Of a stretch of DNA of 64,000 nucleotides, positions 11,172 through 20,887 are shown piece by piece. Numbering within the stretch: the first letter of the stretch is position 1; each line of letters opens with the position of its first letter. The stretch spans positions 15,386,820-15,450,819 of the forward strand of contig OX637352.1 in NCBI GenBank assembly GCA_951799405.1. Reading direction: 5' to 3'. This stretch comes from Agapetus fuscipes (Eukaryota > Arthropoda > Insecta > Trichoptera > Glossosomatidae). Under the pieces are notes generated by a model. It was given only the letters and a program-made list of their open reading frames with translations. It ran no database searches and was not told the DNA's origin. The position numbers were made by a program, and so were the translations under genes.

Positions 11172-12123
11172 GTCTGCCTCCCCTGCCTGGCCTGATGGAA
11201 AGGCTCCTTCTCGTTTACGCGTGGGGACCGGAATTTTGACTGATTACTAATTAACTTTCCTCTCAACACGGGTTCTATCAACTATCGCGGATGCACAAAA
11301 ATGCACTCTTATATTAGATAGATAACACCGCTGTAGATGCCACGGCACCGCCTCTCTCCGCGAACCGAAACAGTTTTCATCGAGCCAACGACTGATTGAT
11401 GAACCTCTGTTTGTGTAAAAAATCACAAATTTATTTATGTTTCACGACGCGGGCCCCGACAAATAATAAATGGCAGATTTCTCGTGTCTGCAATGCGCGA
11501 GGATTACAAGATGGCGGGTGACGTATTCAATCTGCTCTCCCTCTCTCGGAACTCTATGGTACGAGCTTTGCGGGATTTAGAAAAATTCAATCTCTCACAT
11601 AAAATCACATATTACAAGGTTTCCTGCGTCAAATTCTCTTCTTTTTACTTTTATTTTATTTTATATTTTTTAAACCAGTAATCAAAGCTAGTATCAAAGT
11701 TAAAACAAAGTTGAATTTAAATAGGTATAATATTTGTTTAGGTAGGTAGGTATTGAAGAAGAGCAGTGACCTCTACACTTGCACACAGACAAATCAATGA
11801 AAATGCTTATTGCAAGGCACATTTAGCTCTGTACATACAACACACATTCATACAATATTCTCAAAAGCTTTGAAAGTTCTTCATTGGTTTTCTTTGTTAT
11901 ATACAGTTCGTGGAAACAATTTTCCATAAGGGTGAATTCAAACCTTGTGAAATAGAAATTAAAAGCTCTGCACACATATTCGAATTGCGATACAATTAAT
12001 TTATTGTTGTAAATTTTCTTGGTAATGTTGATGTGTTTGTATGTCGTACATTTTCTTTTGGAAAATCCTTTTCTCGTGGAAACCCCTTATTGATCACGTC
12101 AGATTTTTGGGTCATCCTAAAAG
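11172..12123. promoter_or_regulatory. Likely bidirectional promoter between Atx2 and the C6orf89-like gene
   Basis: About 950 bp separate the two divergent start codons. It contains CAAGATGGCGG at 11507–11517, the form of a YY1/Pho-type site, followed at once by TGACGTA (CRE-like). No TATA box is obvious. The 5' ends of both transcripts must lie here; exact positions cannot be read. Confidence 0.55.
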
Positions 12124-12532
12124 ATGTCATCGAAAACTGGAGCAGTAATGTCACACCGAGAGAAATTACTTCTCGTGGACACGGAGCTAAAGTCCTTCTA
12201 TGAATACTGCCAGCAGGCAGGCTTCACAGATGAGGAAATGGAGGTGATCTCCCGCCCCTTTACGAACGTCGTCCGAAAAGTGACCCTCAGAAAATGGTTG
12301 CGGATTTTCCTTGTGGTGGTTTTCTTGTGTGTTTGTTTGTACGCCATGGCTCACGTTAATTCCGTGGCTTGGCACGCTTCTGCTGTGGGCAGGATCCTGA
12401 TGATTAGACTTCTTCCCGTGTGGGACTGGACTCCATTATTTTACAAGCCGTGCCTGATCAGCAAGACCCAGAATATCATAGAAGCTCCCAACTCCTTGAC
12501 AATGTCGGATTGCGCGGTCTGTGAGGCTGTGG
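12124..12532 (+). CDS. C6orf89-like exon 1
   Basis: Starts MSSKTGAVMSHREKLL. The charged N-terminal region is followed by the membrane segment LRIFLVVVFLCVCLYAMAHV, then a lumenal part with SDCAVCEAV. The ATG at 12124 agrees in length with relatives; a second ATG at 12148 is possible. It ends one base into an Ala codon at donor G|GTGAGT. Confidence 0.85.
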
Positions 12533-15500
12533 GTGAGTTCCAAATTTGAATTTTCAAATTGCCGCTCTTATCGTTCATAATGTAATGGACTTGGTAAAAA
12601 TTCCAAAGACACAAAAATTGTAATGTCACATGGTCAGGCCGCTAGGGAAAAGGTAAATTACTATTTTGTTATTGGCTTCTAAGGACCCTAGTCACATAGA
12701 CCTGTGCGTTAGCCCGTGATAAAAAAATGTAATTTAGAATTTTGAGACGAGTCCATTCCTTGATTTACAAGTTGGTATGAGGCTGAGCATCCGTACTGTA
12801 AATATTTAGCAATTGTCACTTTTGAGTTTCGGTTTATCTCATTGGTGAAAAAATCCTAGATTGTCGTCACTTTGCCAATGTCACCCCTGTTTGAAGGAAG
12901 GTCGGCAAGAGTTGCATGGATTATTTTCATTTGAGATGGTTTGGACATTTGGAGAGAATGAATGAGGAAAGAGTGACGAAGAAAGTATATGCTGCAAGAA
13001 TTGATGGATGTCGTGGAAGAGGAAGACCGAGAAAGGTATGGATGGACCAAATTTTCGAAATAGCGAGTGAATGGGATATCCAGAGTCATAATAAAAGGAG
13101 AGCTTGTATGAAAAAGGTTTTGACTCTGGATGAAATGAAAGAAGTATGCAAGGACAGGAAGAAGTGGCGGCTAATCTGCAATGCTGATTTGTAATGTTGG
13201 TTTATTAGTTTGCTACATTTTTTGCATAAGAAATTTTTGACTTTTTTTGTATAGATTTCTTTTTAAGGTTTTGTTTTTTTTATATTTAAATGTAATTATC
13301 TATAATCTATAATCTATAATCTATAATCTAAGTTGCAAGGATATATTTATTTAAAGCTCTCAGATGTATGCCCACAAACCAACAAGTGTAGTTCGCGCTT
13401 ACAAATGCTGAATGTGTACTTACAAATAAAATCCAAACCTCAAATGAACATAAGCCCCACAACTTTTGCCGACCTTCCCTGAAACAGGGGTGACATTGGC
13501 AAAGTGAACCATTTTTTACAGTATGGGTGGTCAGCCTCATACCAACCTATAAGTCAAGGAATATGAATGAATAATAAATTACATTTAAATATAAAAAAGA
13601 ACAAAACCTTACAAAGAAATCTATACAAAAAAAGTCAAAAATTTCCTATGCAAAAACTGTAGCAAATGAATACACCAACATTAGAAATCAACATTGCAGA
13701 TTAGCCAAGTAATTAGTAATTTATTATTCATATTCCTTGACTTATAGGTTGGTATGAGGCTGACCACCCATACTGTAAAAAATGGTTCACTTTGCCAGTG
13801 TCACCCCTGTTTCAGGGAAGGTCGGCAAAAGTTGTGGGGCTTATGTTCATTTGAGGTTTGAATTTTATTTGTAAGTACACAATCAGCATTTGTAAGCGCG
13901 AACTACACGTATTTGTTTGTGGGCATATACATATCTGAGAGCTTTGAATGAATATATCCTTGCAACTTAGATGATAGATTATAGAGATTGGGTTTTTATA
14001 TAGTAAGTCCATATGCGGTATGTTTAAGCGCTAACTTATACCTACGTGTCTGCTTGTGGGTATGCATTTAATGTGAATCTCAAATGTAATATATCCTTGC
14101 AACTTAGATGATAGATTATAGAGATTGGGTTTTTATATAGTAAGTCCATATGCGGTATGTTTAAGCGCTAACTTATACCTACGTGTCTGCTTGTGGGTAT
14201 GCATTTAATGTGAATCTCAAATGTAATATATCCTTGCAACTTAGATTATAGATCATAGTTGACACACAATTTTCAAATCCCCAAATTGTCAAATCTGTAT
14301 AAAATCTCCAACATTTCAAAAATGAATTTTCTTTTGCAAAAAAAACTACAGTTTTAAGATTAATCACTGAAAAATTTCAATATCCTCGGGGATCGACCTC
14401 GTTTGGGCACCTCTGTCCTATAGATACTTACTTTATGTTTGTTTCTCTTTTCTTCTCACTTAATCCTCCCTGATGATGATGATGATGATGAGTTGATGAT
14501 TTCTTTATAGCGCCGTTTCGTGATGTAGTCACTCCCAAGGGCGCTGGTGCAAACGATGCCAGAAATATGCTTGTCTTCAGTGCATTCGGGAACTTTCTAT
14601 CTCTCACATGATGTGGCAGGTGGTTCCAGGCCAGAGGACCAGCAACTGCAAATGCACGCTCTCCAAACATTGTGTTAACTCTTCTTATAGGTTCTTAAAT
14701 CCTTGATTTGGCTTCAGTCTCAGCCAAGCGCAGTGTTAGGCTTTTTTTGCCGAGGGTGACTGGTTTGATTAAATCAGCGAGATATTTGGGTGTTTTTCCA
14801 AATAAAGCTTTGTGGACCATCGTGCACACTTTGAACTCGATGCGCTCCGGTATACGGAGCCAGTGAAGCTTCTATCCAAGGAATCACTTTTGCATTCCTC
14901 GTAGTAGGAACATCATGTATCTGTAAATATATCCTGTAGGAGTTGTCTCCGTGGTCATACTCTGGCATTTGTTACCTCAATCATTCCCTCAATTATGGTA
15001 TGCAAGAAACCTTCCTTATTTGATTTTGTTTTTCATTAAAAAAAATAGATTTGTGAAGATGAATGCAATTCGTCAGCCTATTTTGGCTGGGCTGGAAGTC
15101 TCATCACCACGGTAATTCTTACTTACCGAATTTTGGTAATATTTGTATGAAGACTAATCAGCTGTTTACTTGCGGCCATCTGTTAGTTTTTGATGTCCAT
15201 ACATATTATAATTTGTTGATGTAAAAAATGTAATTTGTTGTGAATGTTCCTTGACTTAAGGTTGGTATGCGGCGGACCACCCATGCTGTAGAAAATGGTT
15301 CACTTTGCCAATGTCACCCCTGTTTTCAGGGAAGGTCGGCAAGAGTTGCAGGGTGTATTTCCATATGAGGTTCGGGTTTTATATTGTAGGACCCAAGCGG
15401 CATGTTTAAGTGCGAACTTGTGCATGTCTGTTTGTGAAACTGCATATAATGTGAATCTTTAATGTTACATATATTTTGCAACTTAGATTAGAGATTAAAG

Positions 15501-16451
15501 ATCTTGGATTGACAGGTCTTGATACAAATATTACCGATATTCGGTAGGTAAGAATTACCAAGGTGATGACACTTCGGGCTGGAAGTCTGCAGCCTTCAAA
15601 CTCCTAAAATCCAGGGTCATTATTATGTTTTTCTTTAATATAATACTTTTTAAATTTTAGCAATTAAGCTGACATCACATTGAACTATCAAAAGTGACAT
15701 TTTACAAGATGGCAATGTTAGTTCTGATTCTCACCACGTACAGATTAAGCCGTGATGATCCGTAGTTCCACCAATTTTCTAAACTTCATCTTTGTTTGTT
15801 TCAGCTTCCATCGATCACATCTCCGATACCAACTACGACAACATCTTAAACCAGCACCTAATCCGAGGAGCGCCCGTCATCGTGACCGACGCCAACCCCG
15901 ACTGGGCGCTACCCAAGAACCCCGAGGTCAACCTAACCCGACTTTTATCCAATGACGAGCGTCTGCGAGACTCTGTCCCGTGCGCTCTGCAAACCAACTT
16001 GAGAACAGGCCGCCAGCCTGCAGATCTAAACAACCTTCTCACCAAAATAACGAACATCCAAATACCCAACTGGTTTGTTCATTTTCAAAATTGCGACCTG
16101 CAAGCTGTGAAGTCTCTGAGGGTTTTAGCTCCGAGACCCTATTTCCTATCGCCGCATGTCCCTCCGGCCCATTTCAACTGGTTGTTGATTTCAAACAGAT
16201 ATTCGGCGCCGCGTTTCAAGCCTTTAGAGTTGGATATCGGGCTGATCATGCTTTCGCAGCTTCGAGGATCGACTCTTGTCCAGTTGATTGCGAGATCTCC
16301 GTGCGAAGACGTCTGCCCAACGCTGACGTTTGACGTGCGGCAGAGTGAGACGCTTGTTTTGGCAAATTCCATGTGGAATTTGGAGTATATGCCGGACGAG
16401 AGTGGCGAAAATACGGCGATCATAACGGAAACTGCTTGGAACGAAGCTTAA
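12124..16451 (+). CDS. C6orf89/BRAP-like membrane protein, gene span, 2 coding exons
   Basis: Exons 12124–12532 and 15805–16451, one GT–AG intron (GTGAGT…TTCAG) that splits an Ala codon. The product is 351 residues, close to the human bombesin receptor-activated protein C6orf89, which is a type II membrane protein. The N-terminal cytosolic helix, one membrane segment (about residues 61–77) and the C-terminal motif IPNWFVHFQNC match that family's layout. The molecular function is not established for insects. Divergent partner of Atx2. Confidence 0.85.
12757..13323 (+). mobile_element. LINE-A copy with RT C-terminal remnant
   Basis: A UTR piece at 12757–12915 runs into a frame at 12916–13194 ([37 protein letters not shown]). 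An AT-rich 3' UTR follows, ending in ATCTATA repeats at 13295–13323. The order UTR–ORF–UTR shows it is a composite of two copies. Confidence 0.75.
13324..13700 (-). mobile_element. LINE-A 3' UTR copy, facing the previous one
   Basis: Starts AAGTTGCAAGGATATATTTA and extends through the LINE-A UTR to the region just after the stop codon. It shares the ATCTATA tail with the preceding plus-strand copy, so the two are joined tail to tail. Confidence 0.8.
13735..14256 (+). mobile_element. LINE-A 3' UTR with a 137-bp tandem duplication
   Basis: A plus-strand LINE-A UTR at 13735–13980 is followed by two almost perfect direct copies of 137 bp (from 13983 and from 14120). Each holds the UTR distal half and its ACTTAGATGATAGATTATAG tail. 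Confidence 0.8.
14462..14890 (-). mobile_element. CR1/L2-like LINE 3' end
   Basis: GAT-repeat tail, hairpin end AGCGCC…GGGCGCT, then a minus-strand frame 14670–14428 encoding [20 protein letters not shown], a reverse-transcriptase C-terminus. Further degraded coding extends to 14890. Confidence 0.8.
15102..15571. mobile_element. Long-TIR MITE split by a LINE-A copy
   Basis: Arms of about 60 bp (TCATCACCACGGTAATTCTT at the left, its inverse ending at 15571) surround a LINE-A 3' UTR at 15245–15490 on the plus strand. A related piece lies at 53110–53210. Confidence 0.75.
15805..16451 (+). CDS. C6orf89-like exon 2
   Basis: Reads SIDHISDTNYDNILNQHL, then RGAPVIVTDANPDW, a phrase also seen at the start of cupin/JmjC-type folds; I see no HxD…H metal triad. 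The C-terminal half has IPNWFVHFQNCDLQ and LDIGLIMLSQLRGSTLVQLI, the most conserved part in relatives. Stop TAA at 16449–16451. Confidence 0.88.
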
Positions 16452-17050
16452 ACATTTTTTTTTTCAATCTGGCAATACTTATCCGAAAATGCCATTAGGT
16501 ACATGTAAGCTTGAATTAAGAATGTTTTTTTTCTGAGTAGGTATTACAAATATGTTTTTTTTTCATGAAAGTGAAGATACCTATTCCAAATTTAAGTATT
16601 TTTAAATTGAGGAGTAGATATTCTAAACTTGAATTTAATGTTTTCCTCATGGAGGAGTAGGTTTTTAAATTTGAATTTTATTTCTTTCCATTGAGCAAAA
16701 AGGTATTCTAAATTTGAATTTTATTTGTTACTCATCAATGAGTTGGTTTTTTCAAATTTGAATTTGGTTCTTTGTTCTCTTATGAAAGCTAGTGGTATTG
16801 TTGTAAGGTTGGTAGCAGTTTTTATTGCAAATTTTACATTGCAACACTGAAGTTTTATCATGTATATTTTTTAATAATGTTTGGTTGTGGTTAAATAGGT
16901 CCAATTTGTGATATTTCCTTTACGTTAATTTTTTGCACAATTTCATAAAATAAGTATAAAAGTATATCATACTGTAAAATTGATAATATTAATGCATCAC
17001 TACTTTTTTAACAATTGCAAAAAAATATTTTAGAATAAGGACTACCTACC
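16452..17050 (+). other. 3' UTR region of the C6orf89-like gene with diverged repeats
   Basis: Between 16510 and 16775 a unit of about 42 bp (GAGTAGGT…AAATTTGAATTTTA) recurs about five times with strong divergence. I see no exact AATAAA; TATAAA-type variants exist near 16957. Confidence 0.5.
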
Positions 17051-17280
17051 AGTGGCGAAGGGTGCCATACAAGCCGGCTCCAATCGGCTTCCCTTTTAAA
17101 ATGATGTAACAAAGTAGTTAAAAAATGTAGGCACAAAGTAAAATAATACATTTAAAACAAAAGAAACAATACATATTTTTCCCCCATTGAAACCATGCAG
17201 TCTACTTTATTATCATTTTTGCCTCATTTTAAACGGGAAACCGATGGGAATCGTCTTGTATGGCACCCTTCGCCACTGCT
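17051..17280. mobile_element. Small TIR element
   Basis: Ends CAGTGGCGAAGGGTGCCATA and its inverse at 17257–17279 enclose about 190 bp. The CAGTGGCG end is typical of hAT-type MITEs, but the flanks do not show a clean 8-bp duplication. A diverged relative lies near 35735–35860. 17281–17620 shows nothing recognisable. Confidence 0.6.
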
Positions 17281-17619
17281 TATGCATAACTTCCATTAAC
17301 CTTTTCCCTTCTGAATATTCTGGCTGTATGAACACCCCCAGTACGGAATATTTTTATAACATATTTTTTAAAACATTTATTAATTTCCTACCTTAATTGA
17401 TTGACGGCACTTCAAACTATGTGAACAGTCACATGTATTAGTTATTCAAGAACAAAAACCACAAGGGTTTAGCACATATTTCCACTTGCAGACTTTTGAA
17501 TTGTTGACCACAGATGTCAGGGATAAGTTCACAGTTGGATGACGTCTATGGTTGACAGCCGCTGTATGCAAGTTTACACTTGACGCCTGTGCGTGTCACC
17601 CGCAGTTGAAGGAAGGCAT

Positions 17620-17862
17620 CTAATCTAAGTTGCAAAGATATGTTACATTGGAGATTCACATTACATGCATTTTCACAACCAGACACGTACAAGTTCGCGC
17701 TTGCACATGCCGCATGTGAACCTACAACATAAAAAAACAAATCTCAAATGGACATATACCCTGCAACTCTTGCCGTCCTTCCCTGAGACAGGGGTGACAT
17801 TGGCAAAGTGAACCATTTTTTACAGTATGGGTGGTCAGCCTCATACTAAGCTATAAGTCAAG
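17620..17862 (-). mobile_element. LINE-A 3' UTR copy
   Basis: From ATCTAATCTAAGTTGCAAAG to CTATAAGTCAAGG, coding part absent. Confidence 0.85.
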
Positions 17863-17939
17863 GAATACAAGGGGTAATATAACGTCTGATATAACACTTT
17901 AACGCCTATAATGAGTAAGAAATGGTTGTTCCGACTTAT

Positions 17940-18178
17940 TTTCATACAAAGTGTCTGTAACTTTTTGCCGCATTTTCTCCCAAGGGGTGGCATTTGGCGG
18001 GTGGAACCTATTTCTTTTTACAGGTAAGGGGGCCAGCCTTGCGCCAAGCACTTCAGTTGATGTGGGGGTTTCCCAGCTTCCGAGGGCGCTGGTACTCATT
18101 TCTTGTGAAGGCTGAATCAACCTTGGCCGTATTTTATTTTGAGTGTGAAATAAAACACCGAAACGGAAAATGGAATAC
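17940..18178 (-). mobile_element. SINE-2, diverged copy
   Basis: Minus-strand SINE-2 body (GGTAAGGGGGCCAGCC…CCGAAACGG); the 3' end is altered and the tRNA head is missing. Confidence 0.65.
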
Positions 18179-18274
18179 CTTGGCGGAAATATTAAGACTA
18201 CTAGGTAGCAGGCGCGTGCGTAGTGTACAGGCAAATACATTTCAGAATAAATATTTACTCACATTCCTTTAAAA

Positions 18275-18534
18275 CAGAGGTTCCCAAACTTTTATTTCTC
18301 ATGGATCGCTTTTGGGGGTTCCAGTACCTATACCCCCTAAAAAATTGTTGCGGCTTTTTGTCTAAAATACCGTCGACGGGGGGGGAGGGGAGGGGCATAC
18401 AATTTTATATCTGAGCGGCCACGGGTTTGTATAATTTTTCGTACACCCCCATTTTTATGCCACGTCAATGTAGACCCCTACGGAGCATCCCGTAGACCCC
18501 CAGGGGTCGATATCGACCACTTTGGGAATCACTG
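18275..18534. mobile_element. hAT-type MITE with 8-bp target duplication
   Basis: 260 bp. Starts CAGAGGTTCCCAAACTTTTA and ends with the inverse CACTTTGGGAATCACTG. Both sides carry CTTTAAAA (18267–18274 and 18535–18542). No coding capacity. Confidence 0.88.
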
Positions 18535-18754
18535 CTTTAAAATAACTCATTTGAAAGTGACTGAAGGGCTAACGATAGCTCCAATCGAACTTAAATTTTG
18601 AATTTTAAATCTGAATATCAAGAGTAAATGCTTTTTACCATATATTGCCTACCTATTAGGCGCATGTGTCTATACAGGATGCACGCCCCTGCTAGGTAGG
18701 TACTTTTATAACGAGTAATGACTGGAAGGAGCAAAATCGGTTGGTCCTTTTAAT

Positions 18755-18900
18755 AATAATAAAATAAGACAAAAATTGTATAGCGTCTTTTATGACAGTG
18801 TGTCACTACAAAGACGCTTGTCCGTATGATTGGACGAAGATGTGAGTCTTGAGACTTCTTTTAAATGGTCTCTCCAAATCCAGTTCCCTCTAAATCCTTT
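18755..18900 (-). mobile_element. Short CR1/L2-like LINE end
   Basis: Hairpin AGCGTC…GACGCT at 18782–18818 next to a degraded reverse-transcriptase end. The flanking 18543–18754 and 18901–19174 are AT-rich with nothing recognised. Confidence 0.5.
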
Positions 18901-19174
18901 CCTTTGTGCTAAATATTACAGAATTTGACTGAATTTATCATAATTTCAAAATCCAAAACCTGGCTTCATTTGATTTCTTATATAGGAGACTTATTTGCTG
19001 AGCTCATGTTTAGTTTTTACAAAATGAAGGATTAATAATGAAAACATTGTGTTGTATGTGTTTTGTATATTTTTGTGATAATTAATCTAAGAGGTACAAA
19101 TTTAATGTAATCATACTAATATATATCATAGATATAAATATTAAATTCAGCAAGCAAACGTGTGTTTTCTTTCT

Positions 19175-19283
19175 CCTGCTCATCATCATCATCAATGGTA
19201 CAACATTCTGGGTTGGTGTAGGCTTCCTTAATCAACTTCAACCAATGCTGTCTGTCCAACACCTTCTTTCTCCAGTACCATCT
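19175..19283 (-). mobile_element. LINE 3' fragment with GAT tail
   Basis: On the minus strand it encodes KKVLDRQHWLKLIKEAY, then TNPECCT and a GAT-repeat run coding for Asp. This is a non-LTR retrotransposon C-terminus. Confidence 0.6.
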
Positions 19284-19709
19284 GTCAACGACGTTACCAT
19301 GTTGAAAGCACCGGTTCCCATAGATCACCGAAGTGAGCAACATTGGGCGCAGACAGTACTTGGATGGGTAACCGCTCAGGTACACCGCGTGTCGTTGGCA
19401 TCTTGGACCGGTCCGTAGTCCGTTGTGGCAACACTTCGGACTCGTAAATGGAAGGTTGTGGATTCGGATCCCGGCGGAGCACAAAAATATACCATTTATA
19501 TTTCGAATGTGCTCTTCGCTGGGTTGAAAAATTCATAAACCTTTACCAAAGACCGGTCACTGAAAGGGCCATCCAACCTTACAACAACTGGGTCTTGCTT
19601 GAGAATTGGCGCTTTCTACAGTGACGACCAAGCTCGCAGAGGGCTCTTGAGGTGTGATACACACAAAAACAGCGCTCACCAAATAAATCATCCTAATATT
19701 ATTATTACT
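19284..19709 (+). mobile_element. Modular SINE-1: 5S-rRNA head + tRNA-like part + CR1-like tail
   Basis: 19284–19400 (117 nt) follows 5S rRNA from end to end: GTCAACGAC at the start, ATCACCGAAGTGAGCAACAT (box A region), ACTTGGATGGGTAACCGCT (box C region) and GTGTCGTTGGC at the end. 19404–19475 is tRNA-like, with a degenerate B-box and an anticodon-loop position reading CGT (Thr-like, tentative). The body runs to GACCAAGCTCG at 19636. The last 40 bp equal a CR1-like LINE end, followed by ATT repeats. Confidence 0.88.
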
Positions 19710-19714
19710 TGAAA

Positions 19715-20062
19715 TTGAAAGAGGGAAATTGAAAGAGGATGTGAAAGTTAAGGTACAAAAGAATGTGATGAGATGGTTTGGGCATGTGGAAAGAATGAAT
19801 GATGATAGACTGACAAAGCATGTATACAAAGAAAGTGTGAAAGGAAAAAGAGGGAAGGGACGACCGAGAAAAGTATGGAGTGATCAGATTGAGGAGATTG
19901 TGAAAGAATGGGATATACAAAGTGAGCGTAAAAGAACAAAATGCATGAAAAAGGTGATGGATATGAATGAATTGAAAGAGGTATGTAAGGATAGGAAAAA
20001 ATGGAGGCAACTCTGCAGAGGCTCTGGCCACCCCTAGCGGAATGGCGACAGAGTTACAGTTA
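19715..20062 (+). mobile_element. LINE-B 3' end
   Basis: Frame 19729–20037 encodes MKEDVKVKVQKNVMRWFGHV and KGRPRKVWSDQIEEIVKEW, ending RGSGHP before a TAG stop and TTACAG repeats. RTE-like reverse-transcriptase C-terminus, 5' truncated. Confidence 0.85.
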
Positions 20063-20235
20063 CAGTTACTTTATTATCTCCATTTGTCCTGGGCCTTTAC
20101 CAAAGACCAGTCACAAAAAGTTCATCCAGCCTCGCAGCAACTGGGTTTCGCTTGAGTGATTGGCGCTTCATGTAGCTCACTCTATGCAACACTGCGTAAA
20201 CTCACCTCGCTTGGACAGGACACCTCTAGGCATGC

Positions 20236-20690
20236 TAATCTAATCAAATCTAAGTTGCAAAGATATGTAACATTGCACGCATTCTCTCAAGCAGACATGA
20301 CAAGTTCGCGCTTGCGCATGCCGCATGTGAACCTACAATATAAAAACCAAATCTCAAATGGACATACACCCTGCAACTCTTGCCGACCTTCCCTGAAACA
20401 AGGGTGACATTGGCAAAGTGAACCATTTTCTACAGCATGGGTGGTCAGCCGCATACCAACCTATAAGTCAAGGAACATACACGACAAATTACATTTTATA
20501 AATCAATAAATAATAATATCTATGGACAACAAACAGAAAACAAATTCCAATTTAATAAACCCTAGCCGCCGACATGACAGATCAACCGCCATTTATTTCT
20601 GTCCTTACACACTTCTTTCATTTCCTCCAGAGTCATAACCTTCCTCATACAGGCTCTTCTTTTATTATGACTCTGGATACTTGGCTTCAC
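20236..20690 (-). mobile_element. LINE-A 3' end, just downstream of PIGS
   Basis: UTR from AATCTAAGTTGCAAAG to the stop region, with a short coding remnant ([13 protein letters not shown]) to about 20690. It contains AATAAA on the minus strand at 20666–20661, about 100 bp past the PIGS stop. A SINE-1 fragment lies at 20090–20165. Confidence 0.8.
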
Positions 20691-20766
20691 TTGTATTTTA
20701 CTAAAAGTGTCGTAGTTTGTTGAACGATGTCTTGGGAGAGCTTGCTTGTTGATTCTCTACAACACT

Positions 20767-20887
20767 TCATTCAGTCTTGAGCTTGTCCTGCTCCTGCCTG
20801 GTGCTCTTCCACCAAGTGTAGATGTTCTTGATGGAAAGGAGCACGGGAATCATTACGGGCAGGAACAGGGGAATGTAGACTGCGTAC
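20767..20887 (-). CDS. PIGS: PIGS last exon, C-terminal membrane segment
   Basis: Reads YAVYIPLFLPVMIPVLLSIK, matching the conserved PIG-S C-terminus, then a charged tail ending in DKLKTE and TGA at 20767–20769. Acceptor AG at 20888–20889; the first base completes a Lys codon. Confidence 0.93.

Noticed and set aside
19284..19400. Functional 5S rRNA gene
   Set aside because: Diverged, single, directly followed by a tRNA-like SINE body, and repeated at three other places with the same continuation.
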